DNA from: RGIG3002 sp045546775
Lineage (GTDB): Bacteria > Bacillota > Clostridia > Lachnospirales > Lachnospiraceae
Assembly (NCBI GenBank): GCA_045546775.1
Contig: JAZQDM010000100.1
Span: 1 to 64,000, forward strand
DNA length: 64,000 bases
Direction of reading: 5' to 3'
Shown here: positions 8,014-15,757 of the stretch, piece after piece
How the letters are laid out: every line of letters starts with the position of its first letter
How positions within the stretch are numbered: position 1 is the stretch's first letter
Translations under genes and position numbers: made by a program
Notes under the pieces: model-generated
Told to the model about the DNA's origin: nothing
The model's input: only the letters and a program-made list of their open reading frames with translations
Databases searched by the model: none

Positions 8014-8793
8014 ATGGCACAGGGAAAAGTGGAAATCTGCGGGGTAAATACAGCAAAACTCCCTCTTTTAAAACAGGCACAAAAGGATGCTCTCTTTGCA
8101 AGAATTGAACAGGGCGACACGGCCGCAAGAGAGGAATATATTGAAGGGAACTTGCGACTTGTTTTAAGTGTCATTAAGCGTTTTTCTGCAAGCAATGAAA
8201 ATGTGGATGATTTGTTTCAAATCGGCTGCATTGGTCTCATTAAGGCAATTGACAACTTTGACTCTTCCTTAAATGTCAAATTCAGCACATACGCGGTTCC
8301 TATGATTATTGGCGAAATCAGGCGTTTCCTGCGCGACAACAGCACCATCCGGGTAAGCCGTTCCATCAAGGACACTGCGTACAAAGCAATCTATGCGAAA
8401 GAGGCGATGACAAAACGGAATTTGCGGGAACCGACCGTCATGGAAATCGCCGAGGAAATCGGTGTGTCCAAAGAAGATATCGTCTATGCTTTGGATGCCA
8501 TTCAAAGTCCTTGCAGTTTGTACGACCCGATTTACACGGACGGTGGCGACACTCTTTATGTGATGGACCAGATCAGCGACAAAAAGAACAAAGAGGAAAA
8601 ATGGATTGAACAGATTTCTTTGAGCGAAGCAATGAAAAAACTAAACGACCGGGAACACGAAATTATTACTCTCCGCTTTTTTGAAGGCAAAACACAAATG
8701 GAAGTGGCCGAATATATCGGTATATCCCAAGCCCAAGTTTCCCGTCTGGAAAAAAATGCCTTAAAAACAATGCGTGCCTATTTAAACGCTTGA
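8014..8793 (+). CDS. sigG: Forespore sigma factor SigG
   Basis: A 259-residue RNA polymerase sigma factor active late in the forespore. The diagnostic N-terminus KVEICGVNTAKLPLL, which SigG proteins share, is present. Region 2 (NLRLVLSVIKRF, DDLFQIGCIGLIKAIDNFD) and the region 4 helix-turn-helix (MEVAEYIGISQAQVSRLEK) are complete. The start at 8014 is behind AGGAGG; an in-frame upstream ATG lacks a ribosome binding site. In Bacillus sigG directly follows sigE on the same strand. Here it faces the opposite way and is separated from sigE by a small gene and mgsA. Confidence 0.97.
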   Translation: MAQGKVEICGVNTAKLPLLKQAQKDALFARIEQGDTAAREEYIEGNLRLVLSVIKRFSASNENVDDLFQIGCIGLIKAIDNFDSSLNVKFSTYAVPMIIGEIRRFLRDNSTIRVSRSIKDTAYKAIYAKEAMTKRNLREPTVMEIAEEIGVSKEDIVYALDAIQSPCSLYDPIYTDGGDTLYVMDQISDKKNKEEKWIEQISLSEAMKKLNDREHEIITLRFFEGKTQMEVAEYIGISQAQVSRLEKNALKTMRAYLNA

Positions 8794-8861
8794 CCCTTGT
8801 ACTTTTTCCCGGATACGAGTATAATGATATGGAGAAAACTGGTATTCGGAGGGACCGTTAC

Positions 8862-9176
8862 ATGGTAGATTGGCACGATATTAAAAAAGCGTTTGAACGC
8901 GACGCACAAAAGGCAGAAGCTACTTTTATGGACCGGGAACAACAACTTTTAAAAAGCATCACAGTCTATTTGTGTGGCAAAAAAGGTGTATCCCCCATAC
9001 AAGGCTATGAACCGGACGAAGCACTTGGCTTTTTACAAAAACCTGTGGCTGAAATCAAAGACTGCCTCGGCGGAGAATGGGCAGCATTTGAAGATGAAAA
9101 GCTGGAAACACTTGCTTATTCTCTTACAAAAAAAGTACAAAAATCCGGAAAAATTATTAATTGGGACAATAAATAA
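8862..9176 (+). CDS. Hypothetical protein downstream of sigG
   Basis: A 104-residue, charged, probably helical protein that I do not recognise. It contains no membrane segment, signal peptide or metal motif. GGAGGG precedes the ATG at 8862; an in-frame reading could begin earlier but without a ribosome binding site. It lies 68 bases after sigG on the same strand, and a strong terminator follows immediately, so the two genes probably share a transcript. Forespore expression would follow from that, but this is inference. Confidence 0.7.
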   Translation: MVDWHDIKKAFERDAQKAEATFMDREQQLLKSITVYLCGKKGVSPIQGYEPDEALGFLQKPVAEIKDCLGGEWAAFEDEKLETLAYSLTKKVQKSGKIINWDNK

Positions 9177-9201
9177 GGGAGCTACTGCTCCCTTATTTTT
9201 T
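9173..9201 (+). terminator. Terminator after the sigG transcript, probably bidirectional
   Basis: AAATAAGGGAGC / GCTCCCTTATTT stem with a TACT loop, followed by six T on the plus strand. The stem overlaps the stop codon of the small gene downstream of sigG. On the minus strand it lies just after mgsA and is followed by ATTTATT, so it can serve both convergent transcripts. Confidence 0.9.
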
Positions 9202-9212
9202 ACCTATTTGCA

Positions 9213-9683
9213 TTACAATGTCTGTGCTCTCTCTTTGATATTCTGGCTAAAGTTGATTACGGTGTGATTGTATTCCTGATCCATCATAGAAGAAGTAATC
9301 AGGAAATCTGCCGTCGCTCTGTTGTTGGCAATCGGAATATCGTACACCTGCGCAATACGAAGAAGCGCTTTTACGTCCGGATCATGCGGCTGTGCTGCCA
9401 ACGGGTCGGAAAAGAAAATCACAAAGTCAATTCTTCCCTCTACAATTTTGGCACCAATCTGCTGGTCACCGCCTAACGGGCCACTGTTATAACCTTTTAC
9501 CGGAAGTCCTGTTTTGTCTGTAATCATTTTTGCTGTAGTTCCGGTGCCGCAAAGAAAATGATGTTTCAAAATCTCTTTGTTTTGTTCACACCACTGTATA
9601 ATCTCATGTTTTTTGCTGTCATGTGCAATAAGTGCAATATTTTTTTGTTTGCCAATCGTTAATGTAATTAAATCTTTACTCAT
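9213..9683 (-). CDS. mgsA: Methylglyoxal synthase
   Basis: A 156-residue enzyme converting dihydroxyacetone phosphate to methylglyoxal and phosphate, a bypass of lower glycolysis used under phosphate limitation or carbon overload. Family motifs are LCGTGTTAKMI, SGPLGGDQQIG with the catalytic Asp, FFSDPLAAQPHDPDV and the final NNRATADFL. ATG 9683 follows AAAGGA at ordinary spacing; an upstream start would add five residues. It sits between sigE and the convergent sigG pair, which interrupts the classical sigE-sigG arrangement. Confidence 0.96.
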   Translation of the reverse strand: MSKDLITLTIGKQKNIALIAHDSKKHEIIQWCEQNKEILKHHFLCGTGTTAKMITDKTGLPVKGYNSGPLGGDQQIGAKIVEGRIDFVIFFSDPLAAQPHDPDVKALLRIAQVYDIPIANNRATADFLITSSMMDQEYNHTVINFSQNIKERAQTL

Positions 9684-9826
9684 TTTTTTCCTTTCCATGC
9701 AGCCAATTTTTTCTTCTGCACTGTTATCTTTCTTAAGAAAGATTTCTCTTTGTTGTCCTTATTTTACCATCTCATTCGTTATTGTGCTACTATTTTATGT
9801 AAATACACAAAAATTTCTTACAACAT

Positions 9827-10567
9827 TTACACTTCTCTTACCATTTCTTTACGGAGACGTCTCATTATTTTTTTCTCCAATCTGGAAATATAAGATTGCG
9901 AAATTCCAAGAAACTGCGCCACTTCCTTTTGCGTCATTTCCTCCCCGTCCCGTTTTCCCAATCCGAAACGAAGCTTGATAATGGTTCGCTCCCGTTCCGA
10001 AAGTTTCCCAACGGCTTTCATGAGCATTTTCCGCTCTACTTCATTTTCCATGTCACGGTAAATTACATCCTCCTCCGTGCCAAGAATATCTGATAACAAA
10101 AGCTCATTGCCATCCCAGTCCACATTCAGCGGTTCGTCGATGGACACTTCCAGCTTTGTTTTGTTGTTGCGGCGCAAATACATCAAAATTTCATTTTCGA
10201 TGCATCGCGACGCATACGTTGCCAGCTTAATATTTTTATCCGGTTTAAAAGTGTTGATGGACTTGATCAAACCAATCGTTCCGATTGAAATCAAATCTTC
10301 CACACCAACACCTGTATTGTCAAATTTTTTTGCAATATAAACGACAAGTCGCAAATTGTGTTCAATCAACACCGATTTTGCCTGCTCTTCATACTCTGTT
10401 CCCAAATCGTGAATAACTTCGTTTTCCTCCTCCGCTTCCAACGGCGGTGGTAACACATCCGTTCCACCAATATAGTGGATTTCTCCCTGTTTTGCCCCAA
10501 AAAGATTCGCCGGCGTATGCATCATCCGAAATTGAATCCGTCCCGGCATCGCAAGTTTTAGTATCAT
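9827..10567 (-). CDS. sigE: Mother-cell sigma factor SigE, pro-form
   Basis: A 246-residue early mother-cell sigma factor. The first 25-35 residues (MILKLAMPGRIQF and on) look like the pro-sequence removed by SpoIIGA; the region GGTDVLPPPL follows it. Region 2 (NLRLVVYIAKKF, EDLISIGTIGLIK) and region 4 (QKEVAQFLGISQSYISRLEK) are intact. It begins one base after the spoIIGA stop. Its ribosome binding site, AAGGAGG, is formed by the last codons of spoIIGA (Glu-Gly-Gly), which couples synthesis of protease and substrate. Confidence 0.97.
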   Translation of the reverse strand: MILKLAMPGRIQFRMMHTPANLFGAKQGEIHYIGGTDVLPPPLEAEEENEVIHDLGTEYEEQAKSVLIEHNLRLVVYIAKKFDNTGVGVEDLISIGTIGLIKSINTFKPDKNIKLATYASRCIENEILMYLRRNNKTKLEVSIDEPLNVDWDGNELLLSDILGTEEDVIYRDMENEVERKMLMKAVGKLSERERTIIKLRFGLGKRDGEEMTQKEVAQFLGISQSYISRLEKKIMRRLRKEMVREV

Positions 10568-10568
10568 A

Positions 10569-11369
10569 TTAAATTCCTCCTTCTAACAACTTTGGGTGAA
10601 GCAACATTTGATATTTCCCATTTGCAAAAACGGTCTCTTTGCTCACCGCAATAATCACACAGTTTTTATCGTACACTTTTCCCCGTATGTACACTTTCAT
10701 TTTATCAAACTCATATCCTAGCAAAATTCCACTTTTCTTCCCGACACTATGATATGGGATTACCCGACATTTTTCTTCGCGCAATACGTTTTCCCGATTC
10801 GGTACTGCACTTTCGTCTATCACGCAGACCGGCTTTTTGCTGATAGGTTCATACAACATGTTACCGGAATCCACAAAAGCTTTCACCTTACAGGAGCCAT
10901 TTTCAAAAAAAATTTCTACTTCGCATTCGTTCGATGCCTGCTGATAATTTTTTATAAAAAAATAGAGCATCGCATAAACGACTATCGCAGGCAGCACCAT
11001 TGTAAAAAGGAAATTTTCTCCTGTAATTGGCATGTATTTTGTCAAAAAAAGCAATACCCCTCCTAATACAAAAGAAAAAAAGTACAAACTTATCATTGCT
11101 TTTGCGATAAACGAAAACAATCGTCTGCCAAACATAATCCACAGCATAAACACACTAAACGGAATAAGACCAAGCAGCACCTTTAACGGATACGGCAGTG
11201 GTAACAGAAATGTTATGAAAATGTTTCCACCCGCACCAATGAGCGCACTAAAAAGGATTCTCAACTGCCTGACAGAAGTCCTCAACCCTAGATTTACAAA
11301 CGCCAAAATAAGATAATCCATTATAAAATTCAGGAAAAAAACATAGTCAACATAAACAATATATTGCAC
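10569..11369 (-). CDS. spoIIGA: Sigma-E processing peptidase SpoIIGA
   Basis: A 266-residue membrane-embedded aspartic protease that matures pro-SigE after the forespore signal arrives. About five hydrophobic helices fill residues 1-145. The soluble C-terminal half carries the catalytic AFVDSGNMLYEP motif, a single Asp as in dimeric retropepsin-like enzymes, and the later GYEFDKMKV strand. Translation starts at a GTG behind GGAGG. It is the first gene of a two-gene operon with sigE; a promoter with a near Spo0A box lies upstream. Confidence 0.95.
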   Translation of the reverse strand: MQYIVYVDYVFFLNFIMDYLILAFVNLGLRTSVRQLRILFSALIGAGGNIFITFLLPLPYPLKVLLGLIPFSVFMLWIMFGRRLFSFIAKAMISLYFFSFVLGGVLLFLTKYMPITGENFLFTMVLPAIVVYAMLYFFIKNYQQASNECEVEIFFENGSCKVKAFVDSGNMLYEPISKKPVCVIDESAVPNRENVLREEKCRVIPYHSVGKKSGILLGYEFDKMKVYIRGKVYDKNCVIIAVSKETVFANGKYQMLLHPKLLEGGI

Positions 11370-11392
11370 CGTCCACCTCCGTTTCTGTTCCC

Positions 11393-11426
11393 ATTATACT
11401 AATTCTGAAGCACATATTTTGTCGTT
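11393..11426 (-). promoter_or_regulatory. Probable spoIIGA-sigE promoter with near-match Spo0A box
   Basis: A perfect -10 hexamer (TATAAT, 11393-11398) stands before spoIIGA. At the normal 17-base spacing no -35 hexamer is seen, but CGACA lies 21 bases upstream. The overlapping sequence TGTCGTT (11420-11426, on the opposite strand) matches the Spo0A box TGTCGAA at five of seven positions. In Bacillus the spoIIG promoter is likewise widely spaced and Spo0A-activated. The match here is suggestive only. Confidence 0.4.
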
Positions 11427-11486
11427 TTCTATCCAAAAAGATGTGTTATTTACCGCAAAATGTGAGCAGAACAAAGAGTCCGCTTG

Positions 11487-11624
11487 CGGACTCTCGCGCC
11501 GAGCGCGGTCGCGTCAGCGACATCTTCCTTGAACGCGCGAGTGCGCATCCTCGCGGAGCGTTTTTGCTTTATAGGAAAGGCTGTCACACTTTAGTGTGAC
11601 AAGGTCTTTCCTATAAAGCAAAAA
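11487..11624. repeat. GC-rich palindrome cluster B with long hairpin
   Basis: A perfect 19-base inverted repeat (11561-11579 and 11606-11624) encloses a second perfect 9-base one (TGTCACACT / AGTGTGACA). Beside it at 11487-11560 is a run of small G+C-rich palindromes: GAGTCCGC/GCGGACTC, GTCGC/GCGAC, CGCGC/GCGCG. No coding frame is evident. On the minus strand the order is gene terminator, long hairpin, GC-rich cluster, the same as cluster A at 3.7 kb. The gene-free interval 11370-11645 contains this element, the spoIIGA promoter and the terminator of the cytidylate-kinase-like gene. Confidence 0.75.
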
Positions 11625-11647
11625 AAGCAGTCTGTAAAAGACTGCTT
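11619..11647 (-). terminator. Terminator of the ftsZ / cytidylate-kinase-like transcript
   Basis: Minus strand stem AAGCAGTCT / AGACTGCTT followed by seven T. The 5-prime side of the stem overlaps the stop codon at 11646. The T-run is shared with the edge of the 19-base inverted repeat of palindrome cluster B. Confidence 0.85.
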
Positions 11648-12521
11648 AAAAATGAATCAAACTCTTTTCGTCCTGTGTGACAGGATATTTTTTGTATTTA
11701 AAATCTGCGGCTGTTTCCAGTGTCTGAACCGCATCCAAATCTGCTGTAATCTCTACATCTGCATTCGCCACAGCCTTCAAAAATGTCTGTTTACTCTGAA
11801 GTGCTACAAGAAGCGGTGTATGATCACCCAAAGCGTACCATTCATTATTTTTGATTGCCACTTCGATGCTTCCGCATGTCGTGTCTGCAACTTCGTCACA
11901 AGCTTCTGCTTCTACTTTTTTTGTCGGATACACAGAAGTCGGATTTAACAACATAACTTGTTTAAAGCGTTCTTCCTGATACTTTGCATACTGTGCCAAG
12001 ATTTCTTTTGCAATATCTTCCGGCTTTGCATTGGTTGTCTCAAGAACTAAGTTGTAATTGTTCATGTTGTAATAATCGATATCATACAACTTTGCAAAAC
12101 GTTCCTGCTCCAAATGCTGTCTTTCCAGTAGTGCTTCTTTGCACTCTTGCACGCTTGCATACACTTCTGTATCGCGGTTGTCATTAAACACACGGCTTGC
12201 CGCTTCGTTAATGTCAACGGTAAGAAATACTTTAAAACTTTCTGTCACAAAATTCCATGCAAGTCTGGAGTCAAACACCGCATTATCAAGCTCGTCACCA
12301 AGCTTTTTGCTACGGTTGTCAATCATATCATCAATGTCATGTTTGCCGGCTGCAATTTCTTTTGCTACTTCTTCGTTCAGCTCTACAACGGACAAACCAC
12401 GCTCTTTTGCAATTTCTCTAAAGATGGTTCCTGTGGATATAATCTGATAATCAATTTTCGCCAACTCTTTACATACGGTTGATTTTCCCGAACCAAGATT
12501 ACCTGTAATCGTAATATTCAT
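11646..12521 (-). CDS. Cytidylate kinase-like protein with extra C-terminal domain
   Basis: A 291-residue protein. Residues 1-190 look like the short (archaeal-type) cytidylate kinase family: P-loop GNLGSGKST, an STGTIFRE substrate segment, DSRLAW, and a later Asn/Arg-rich lid. The family phosphorylates CMP or dCMP, but many members are unproven. Residues about 205-291 form an additional domain I do not recognise (EVAIKNNEWYALGDHTPLL). It lies 18 bases after ftsZ on the same strand and ends in a terminator, so it is the last gene of the ftsZ transcript. Confidence 0.75.
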   Translation of the reverse strand: MNITITGNLGSGKSTVCKELAKIDYQIISTGTIFREIAKERGLSVVELNEEVAKEIAAGKHDIDDMIDNRSKKLGDELDNAVFDSRLAWNFVTESFKVFLTVDINEAASRVFNDNRDTEVYASVQECKEALLERQHLEQERFAKLYDIDYYNMNNYNLVLETTNAKPEDIAKEILAQYAKYQEERFKQVMLLNPTSVYPTKKVEAEACDEVADTTCGSIEVAIKNNEWYALGDHTPLLVALQSKQTFLKAVANADVEITADLDAVQTLETAADFKYKKYPVTQDEKSLIHF

Positions 12522-12539
12522 AGAACACCTGCTTTATTG

Positions 12540-13712
12540 TTATTTTCTCTGTAAGAAATTCGGAATCTCGAGTTTCTTTTCTTCTACATTGCTACGGATA
12601 TCTGCCGGTCTGCTGATTCCCTGCATCGGACGAACCGGAGTCGTTACCTGCGGTGTAGCCTGTCCACCCAAATTCATGCCCTGCAATGAAGTTGGTGTGA
12701 TATGAGATGTCGGTGCTTTGTATGTAAAACCGGATGCAACACGATTGTTTGCTGCCGGAGCATTGTCTTCCAAACCGGTTGCAATAACAGTAATTGTACA
12801 GCAATCTGTTTTGGACTCATCGTACATAGCACCAAAGATAATATTCACATCATCTCCGGTAAGTTCTCTTACATAATCAGCTGCTTCAGAAGCATCCATC
12901 AATGTAATGTCACCGGAAACATTAATGATAACATCGGAAGCTCCGGAAATGGTTGTCTCAAGAAGCGGACTTTCCACAGCCATCTTGATAGCTTCACTTG
13001 CCTTGTCATCACCTTTGCCGACACCGATACCGATGTGTGCAATACCTTTGTCTTTCATAACAGTCTGTACGTCTGCAAAGTCAAGGTTGATAACGGCAGG
13101 AACATTAATAAGGTCTGTAATACCCTGTACTGCCTGCTGTAACACTTCATCTGCCTTTTTCAAAGCATCCGGCATCGTTGTTTTACGGTCAACAATTTCT
13201 AATAATTTATCGTTAGGAATGACAATCAACGTATCAACGTTATCTTTGATACGGTCAATTCCACCGATTGCATTTGTCATACGGGCTTTTGCTTCAAAAC
13301 GGAACGGTTTTGTAACAACACCAACTGTAAGGATTCCAAGTTCTTTGGAAATTTTGGCAACAACAGGTGCAGCACCGGTACCTGTACCGCCGCCCATACC
13401 ACATGTAACAAATACCATGTTGGCACCTTTGAGTGCTTCTGTAATTTCTTCAATACTTTCCTCAGCCGCTTTTTCACCGATTTCCGGTTTCGCGCCGGCG
13501 CCCAAACCTTTTGTAAGCTTTTCGCCAATCTGCAACAACTTTGGTGCTTTGCACAACTGCAAAGCCTGTCTATCTGTGTTAACACCGATAAACTCTACAC
13601 CTTCAATTTTTTCATCAATCATTCTATTAACAGCATTATTTCCTGCACCGCCGACACCGACTACGATAATCTTTGCTGCAGCTTCTGCGTCATTTGTCTT
13701 AATCTCAAGCAA
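12540..13712 (-). CDS. ftsZ: Cell division protein FtsZ
   Basis: A 390-residue tubulin-like GTPase that polymerises into the division ring. The GTP-binding signature MGGGTGTGAAPV and the T7 loop (NLDFADVQT) are present. After a variable linker the conserved C-terminal peptide IPNFLQRK is seen, which binds membrane tethers. The start codon is TTG, behind GGAGG with seven bases of spacing. FtsA, which usually lies directly upstream, is absent; divIB is upstream and a cytidylate-kinase-like gene is downstream. A separate promoter lies at 13755-13783. Confidence 0.98.
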   Translation of the reverse strand: MLEIKTNDAEAAAKIIVVGVGGAGNNAVNRMIDEKIEGVEFIGVNTDRQALQLCKAPKLLQIGEKLTKGLGAGAKPEIGEKAAEESIEEITEALKGANMVFVTCGMGGGTGTGAAPVVAKISKELGILTVGVVTKPFRFEAKARMTNAIGGIDRIKDNVDTLIVIPNDKLLEIVDRKTTMPDALKKADEVLQQAVQGITDLINVPAVINLDFADVQTVMKDKGIAHIGIGVGKGDDKASEAIKMAVESPLLETTISGASDVIINVSGDITLMDASEAADYVRELTGDDVNIIFGAMYDESKTDCCTITVIATGLEDNAPAANNRVASGFTYKAPTSHITPTSLQGMNLGGQATPQVTTPVRPMQGISRPADIRSNVEEKKLEIPNFLQRK

Positions 13713-13754
13713 GGTCTCTCCTCCTTCAATATCCCTTTTAAACTCATATAGACT

Positions 13755-13783
13755 ATCATATAATTATTTGTTCAATTTAGCAA
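13755..13783 (-). promoter_or_regulatory. Probable ftsZ promoter
   Basis: Minus strand TTGCTA and TATGAT are separated by 17 bases, about 40-70 bases before the ftsZ start, in the 126-base gap behind divIB. This would let ftsZ be expressed independently of the upstream wall genes. Confidence 0.5.
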
Positions 13784-13838
13784 CCAGTTTTTTTTAATTT
13801 TTTCGTGTTTTTTTCATGTATTTACACACCTAAAACAT

Positions 13839-14591
13839 CTAATCCGGTGTAAAAGAAACGTTTTTTGTTTCCTCTGTATAACTTTCCAGATGCAAGATTC
13901 CGCTTTTTCCTTCCAAATCCGGCATAATGCTCTGCAAAAGCATTACTTTCTCATCCATATATTCACCGGTTCCCACTGCTACTTTCACATCTTGAAAGTA
14001 AATAGTAAGTTCCCCGCCACTCCCAAAATAGAGCCTGTCCGCAGCAAGACTGTACTTGTTCAAAAGCTGTGTTATATCAAGAATGGCTTCAAAAATGGCC
14101 GGGTCTTCCACCGGTAACGGTTCATACATGACCACATAATCAAATGCAAGCCCGGTCACTTGCGGAATGCCTGCCGTTTTGTTGGAAGAAGTTTCCACAA
14201 TATTTCCATCCTTGTCAAAGTACATATAGTTTCCTAAATATTCTACATATCCGGCAAGTGCTTTTTCGTATACCGTAATTCGTATCGTATCCGCCGCAAG
14301 AATTTCCACGTCCATCATCTGCACAAAAGGAATATCATCCATCCCTTTGTTTTTATATTTGATGGACAGATAAAGAGAATTGTCTCCCATCGGCCCATCT
14401 AACACAATGTCCATGATTTCTTCGTCAGTATAGTGCACATTGCCGTCCACATACACGTTACGAATCTTGTAATGTGTATCCACATACAGCAACGCAACTG
14501 CCGCTAAAATAAACAAAAACAAAATACCCAAAAAGATAAACAACTTTTTATGGCTCTTTTTTTGCTTATGTTTTTTCCCGCTTACTTTCAT
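13839..14591 (-). CDS. divIB: Divisome protein DivIB/FtsQ
   Basis: A 250-residue bitopic membrane protein. A basic cytoplasmic head is rich in Lys and His, then one membrane helix (about residues 17-37) is followed by a POTRA domain starting YKIRNVYVDGNVHYTDEEI. A beta domain follows. It belongs to the DivIB-FtsL-DivIC complex that activates septal wall synthesis. AAAGGA precedes the ATG; the gene begins four bases after ftsW. Confidence 0.9.
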   Translation of the reverse strand: MKVSGKKHKQKKSHKKLFIFLGILFLFILAAVALLYVDTHYKIRNVYVDGNVHYTDEEIMDIVLDGPMGDNSLYLSIKYKNKGMDDIPFVQMMDVEILAADTIRITVYEKALAGYVEYLGNYMYFDKDGNIVETSSNKTAGIPQVTGLAFDYVVMYEPLPVEDPAIFEAILDITQLLNKYSLAADRLYFGSGGELTIYFQDVKVAVGTGEYMDEKVMLLQSIMPDLEGKSGILHLESYTEETKNVSFTPD

Positions 14592-14595
14592 AATA

Positions 14596-15753
14596 TTATA
14601 AATCCTTTATTCTGATACCCCTCGCAACACTCAGCACCAACCCAATTTCAATCAGCAAAAACATAACCGAACTTCCGCCATAACTGATAAACGGAAGGGA
14701 AATACCGGTGTTCGGTATCGTGTTTGTAACAACCGCAATATTCAAAATAACCTGAATTGCAACATGCCCCAAAACACCTACTACGAGCAATGCGCCAAAC
14801 AAATCGTTTGCATTATTTGCAATGACCATAAACCGCCAAATCAAAAGGATAAACATCAAAATGATTGCAAAAGCTCCAAACAATCCGAGTTCTTCGCATA
14901 TGATAGAAAAAATCATATCATTCTGCGCTTCCGGCAAGAACCCCAGTTTCTGCATACTTTCCCCGAGTCCTTTTCCAAAAACACCGCCGGAACCAATGGC
15001 ATACAATGCTTGCAACGTTTGGAATCCTTTGCCGCTGGCATACGCCTCCGGATCAAGCCACGCAAGTACACGCTCGCCACGGAACGACATAGAATCGGTA
15101 GTATCCGCATTGGCTATCATATAAACAATAACTGCAACAAGCGCCACACCGATGAGCGCCGCAATAATGAATTTTTTATAATCCGGACTGCTCACAAAAA
15201 GCATCAGCACCGCAATACCGAATATAATAATTGCCGAACTCATGTTATCGGTAATTTTCCATACCATAAGACAAATCGGTGCCGGTATGGCCATAACAAT
15301 AAGGAATCCTTTTGTTGTCCGGATACTACGCCCCATTTTGCAAATAAAACTGGCCAAAAACAAAATCATACCCAGTTTTGCAATTTCTGCCGGCTGTACG
15401 GAAATACCTACATTCAACCATCGTCTTGCACCGTGACTTTCCCTGCCAAGCGGTGTCATGACAAGCAAAATCAAAATTGCGGAAACAACATAACCCAATG
15501 TTGCAAAGCGCTCCCAAAAATGATACGGAATGACCGACACAACTACCATAACCACTATGCCAAAGACCGATGAAAAAATCTGTTTCTTTAAATAATATGC
15601 CGCATCTTCGTATTCCAGATTTGCTTCGTAACTGCTGACCGAATAAATCATAATCAGTCCAAAACATATCAAAAACAATACAATAAACAACAGGCTGTAA
15701 TCAAAAAAGTATTCTGATTGGTTGTGCCGTTTTCGTCTTACTGCTCTTGCCAC
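14596..15753 (-). CDS. ftsW: SEDS glycosyltransferase FtsW/SpoVE
   Basis: A 385-residue integral membrane protein with about ten helices, the lipid II polymerase partner of a class B penicillin-binding protein. Conserved parts seen are the ARRWLN loop, the FxPEAQNDMIF region around LGFLPEAQNDMIFS, and the C-terminal ISYGGSS motif. By position (after murD, before divIB) it equals Bacillus spoVE, and it may work with the SpoVD-like protein in the cortex. The start is a GTG at 15753 (or the TTG one codon before), since the GAGGAG binding site lies in the last murD codons. Confidence 0.93.
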   Translation of the reverse strand: MARAVRRKRHNQSEYFFDYSLLFIVLFLICFGLIMIYSVSSYEANLEYEDAAYYLKKQIFSSVFGIVVMVVVSVIPYHFWERFATLGYVVSAILILLVMTPLGRESHGARRWLNVGISVQPAEIAKLGMILFLASFICKMGRSIRTTKGFLIVMAIPAPICLMVWKITDNMSSAIIIFGIAVLMLFVSSPDYKKFIIAALIGVALVAVIVYMIANADTTDSMSFRGERVLAWLDPEAYASGKGFQTLQALYAIGSGGVFGKGLGESMQKLGFLPEAQNDMIFSIICEELGLFGAFAIILMFILLIWRFMVIANNANDLFGALLVVGVLGHVAIQVILNIAVVTNTIPNTGISLPFISYGGSSVMFLLIEIGLVLSVARGIRIKDL

Positions 15754-15757
15754 CAAA

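Noticed and set aside
9726..9743. Perfect 18-base palindrome between sigE and mgsA
   Set aside because: It has neither a T-run for a terminator nor a second copy, and it is AT-rich enough to arise by chance. A regulator site cannot be excluded.
12907..13797. Open frame of almost 300 codons on the plus strand opposite ftsZ
   Set aside because: FtsZ is certain on the other strand; the frame is an artefact of codon use and has no family resemblance.
14764..15573. Long open frame on the plus strand opposite ftsW
   Set aside because: It is the reverse of a conserved membrane protein gene, has no ribosome binding site, and its composition (many His, Asn, Lys, Cys) is typical of an antisense frame.
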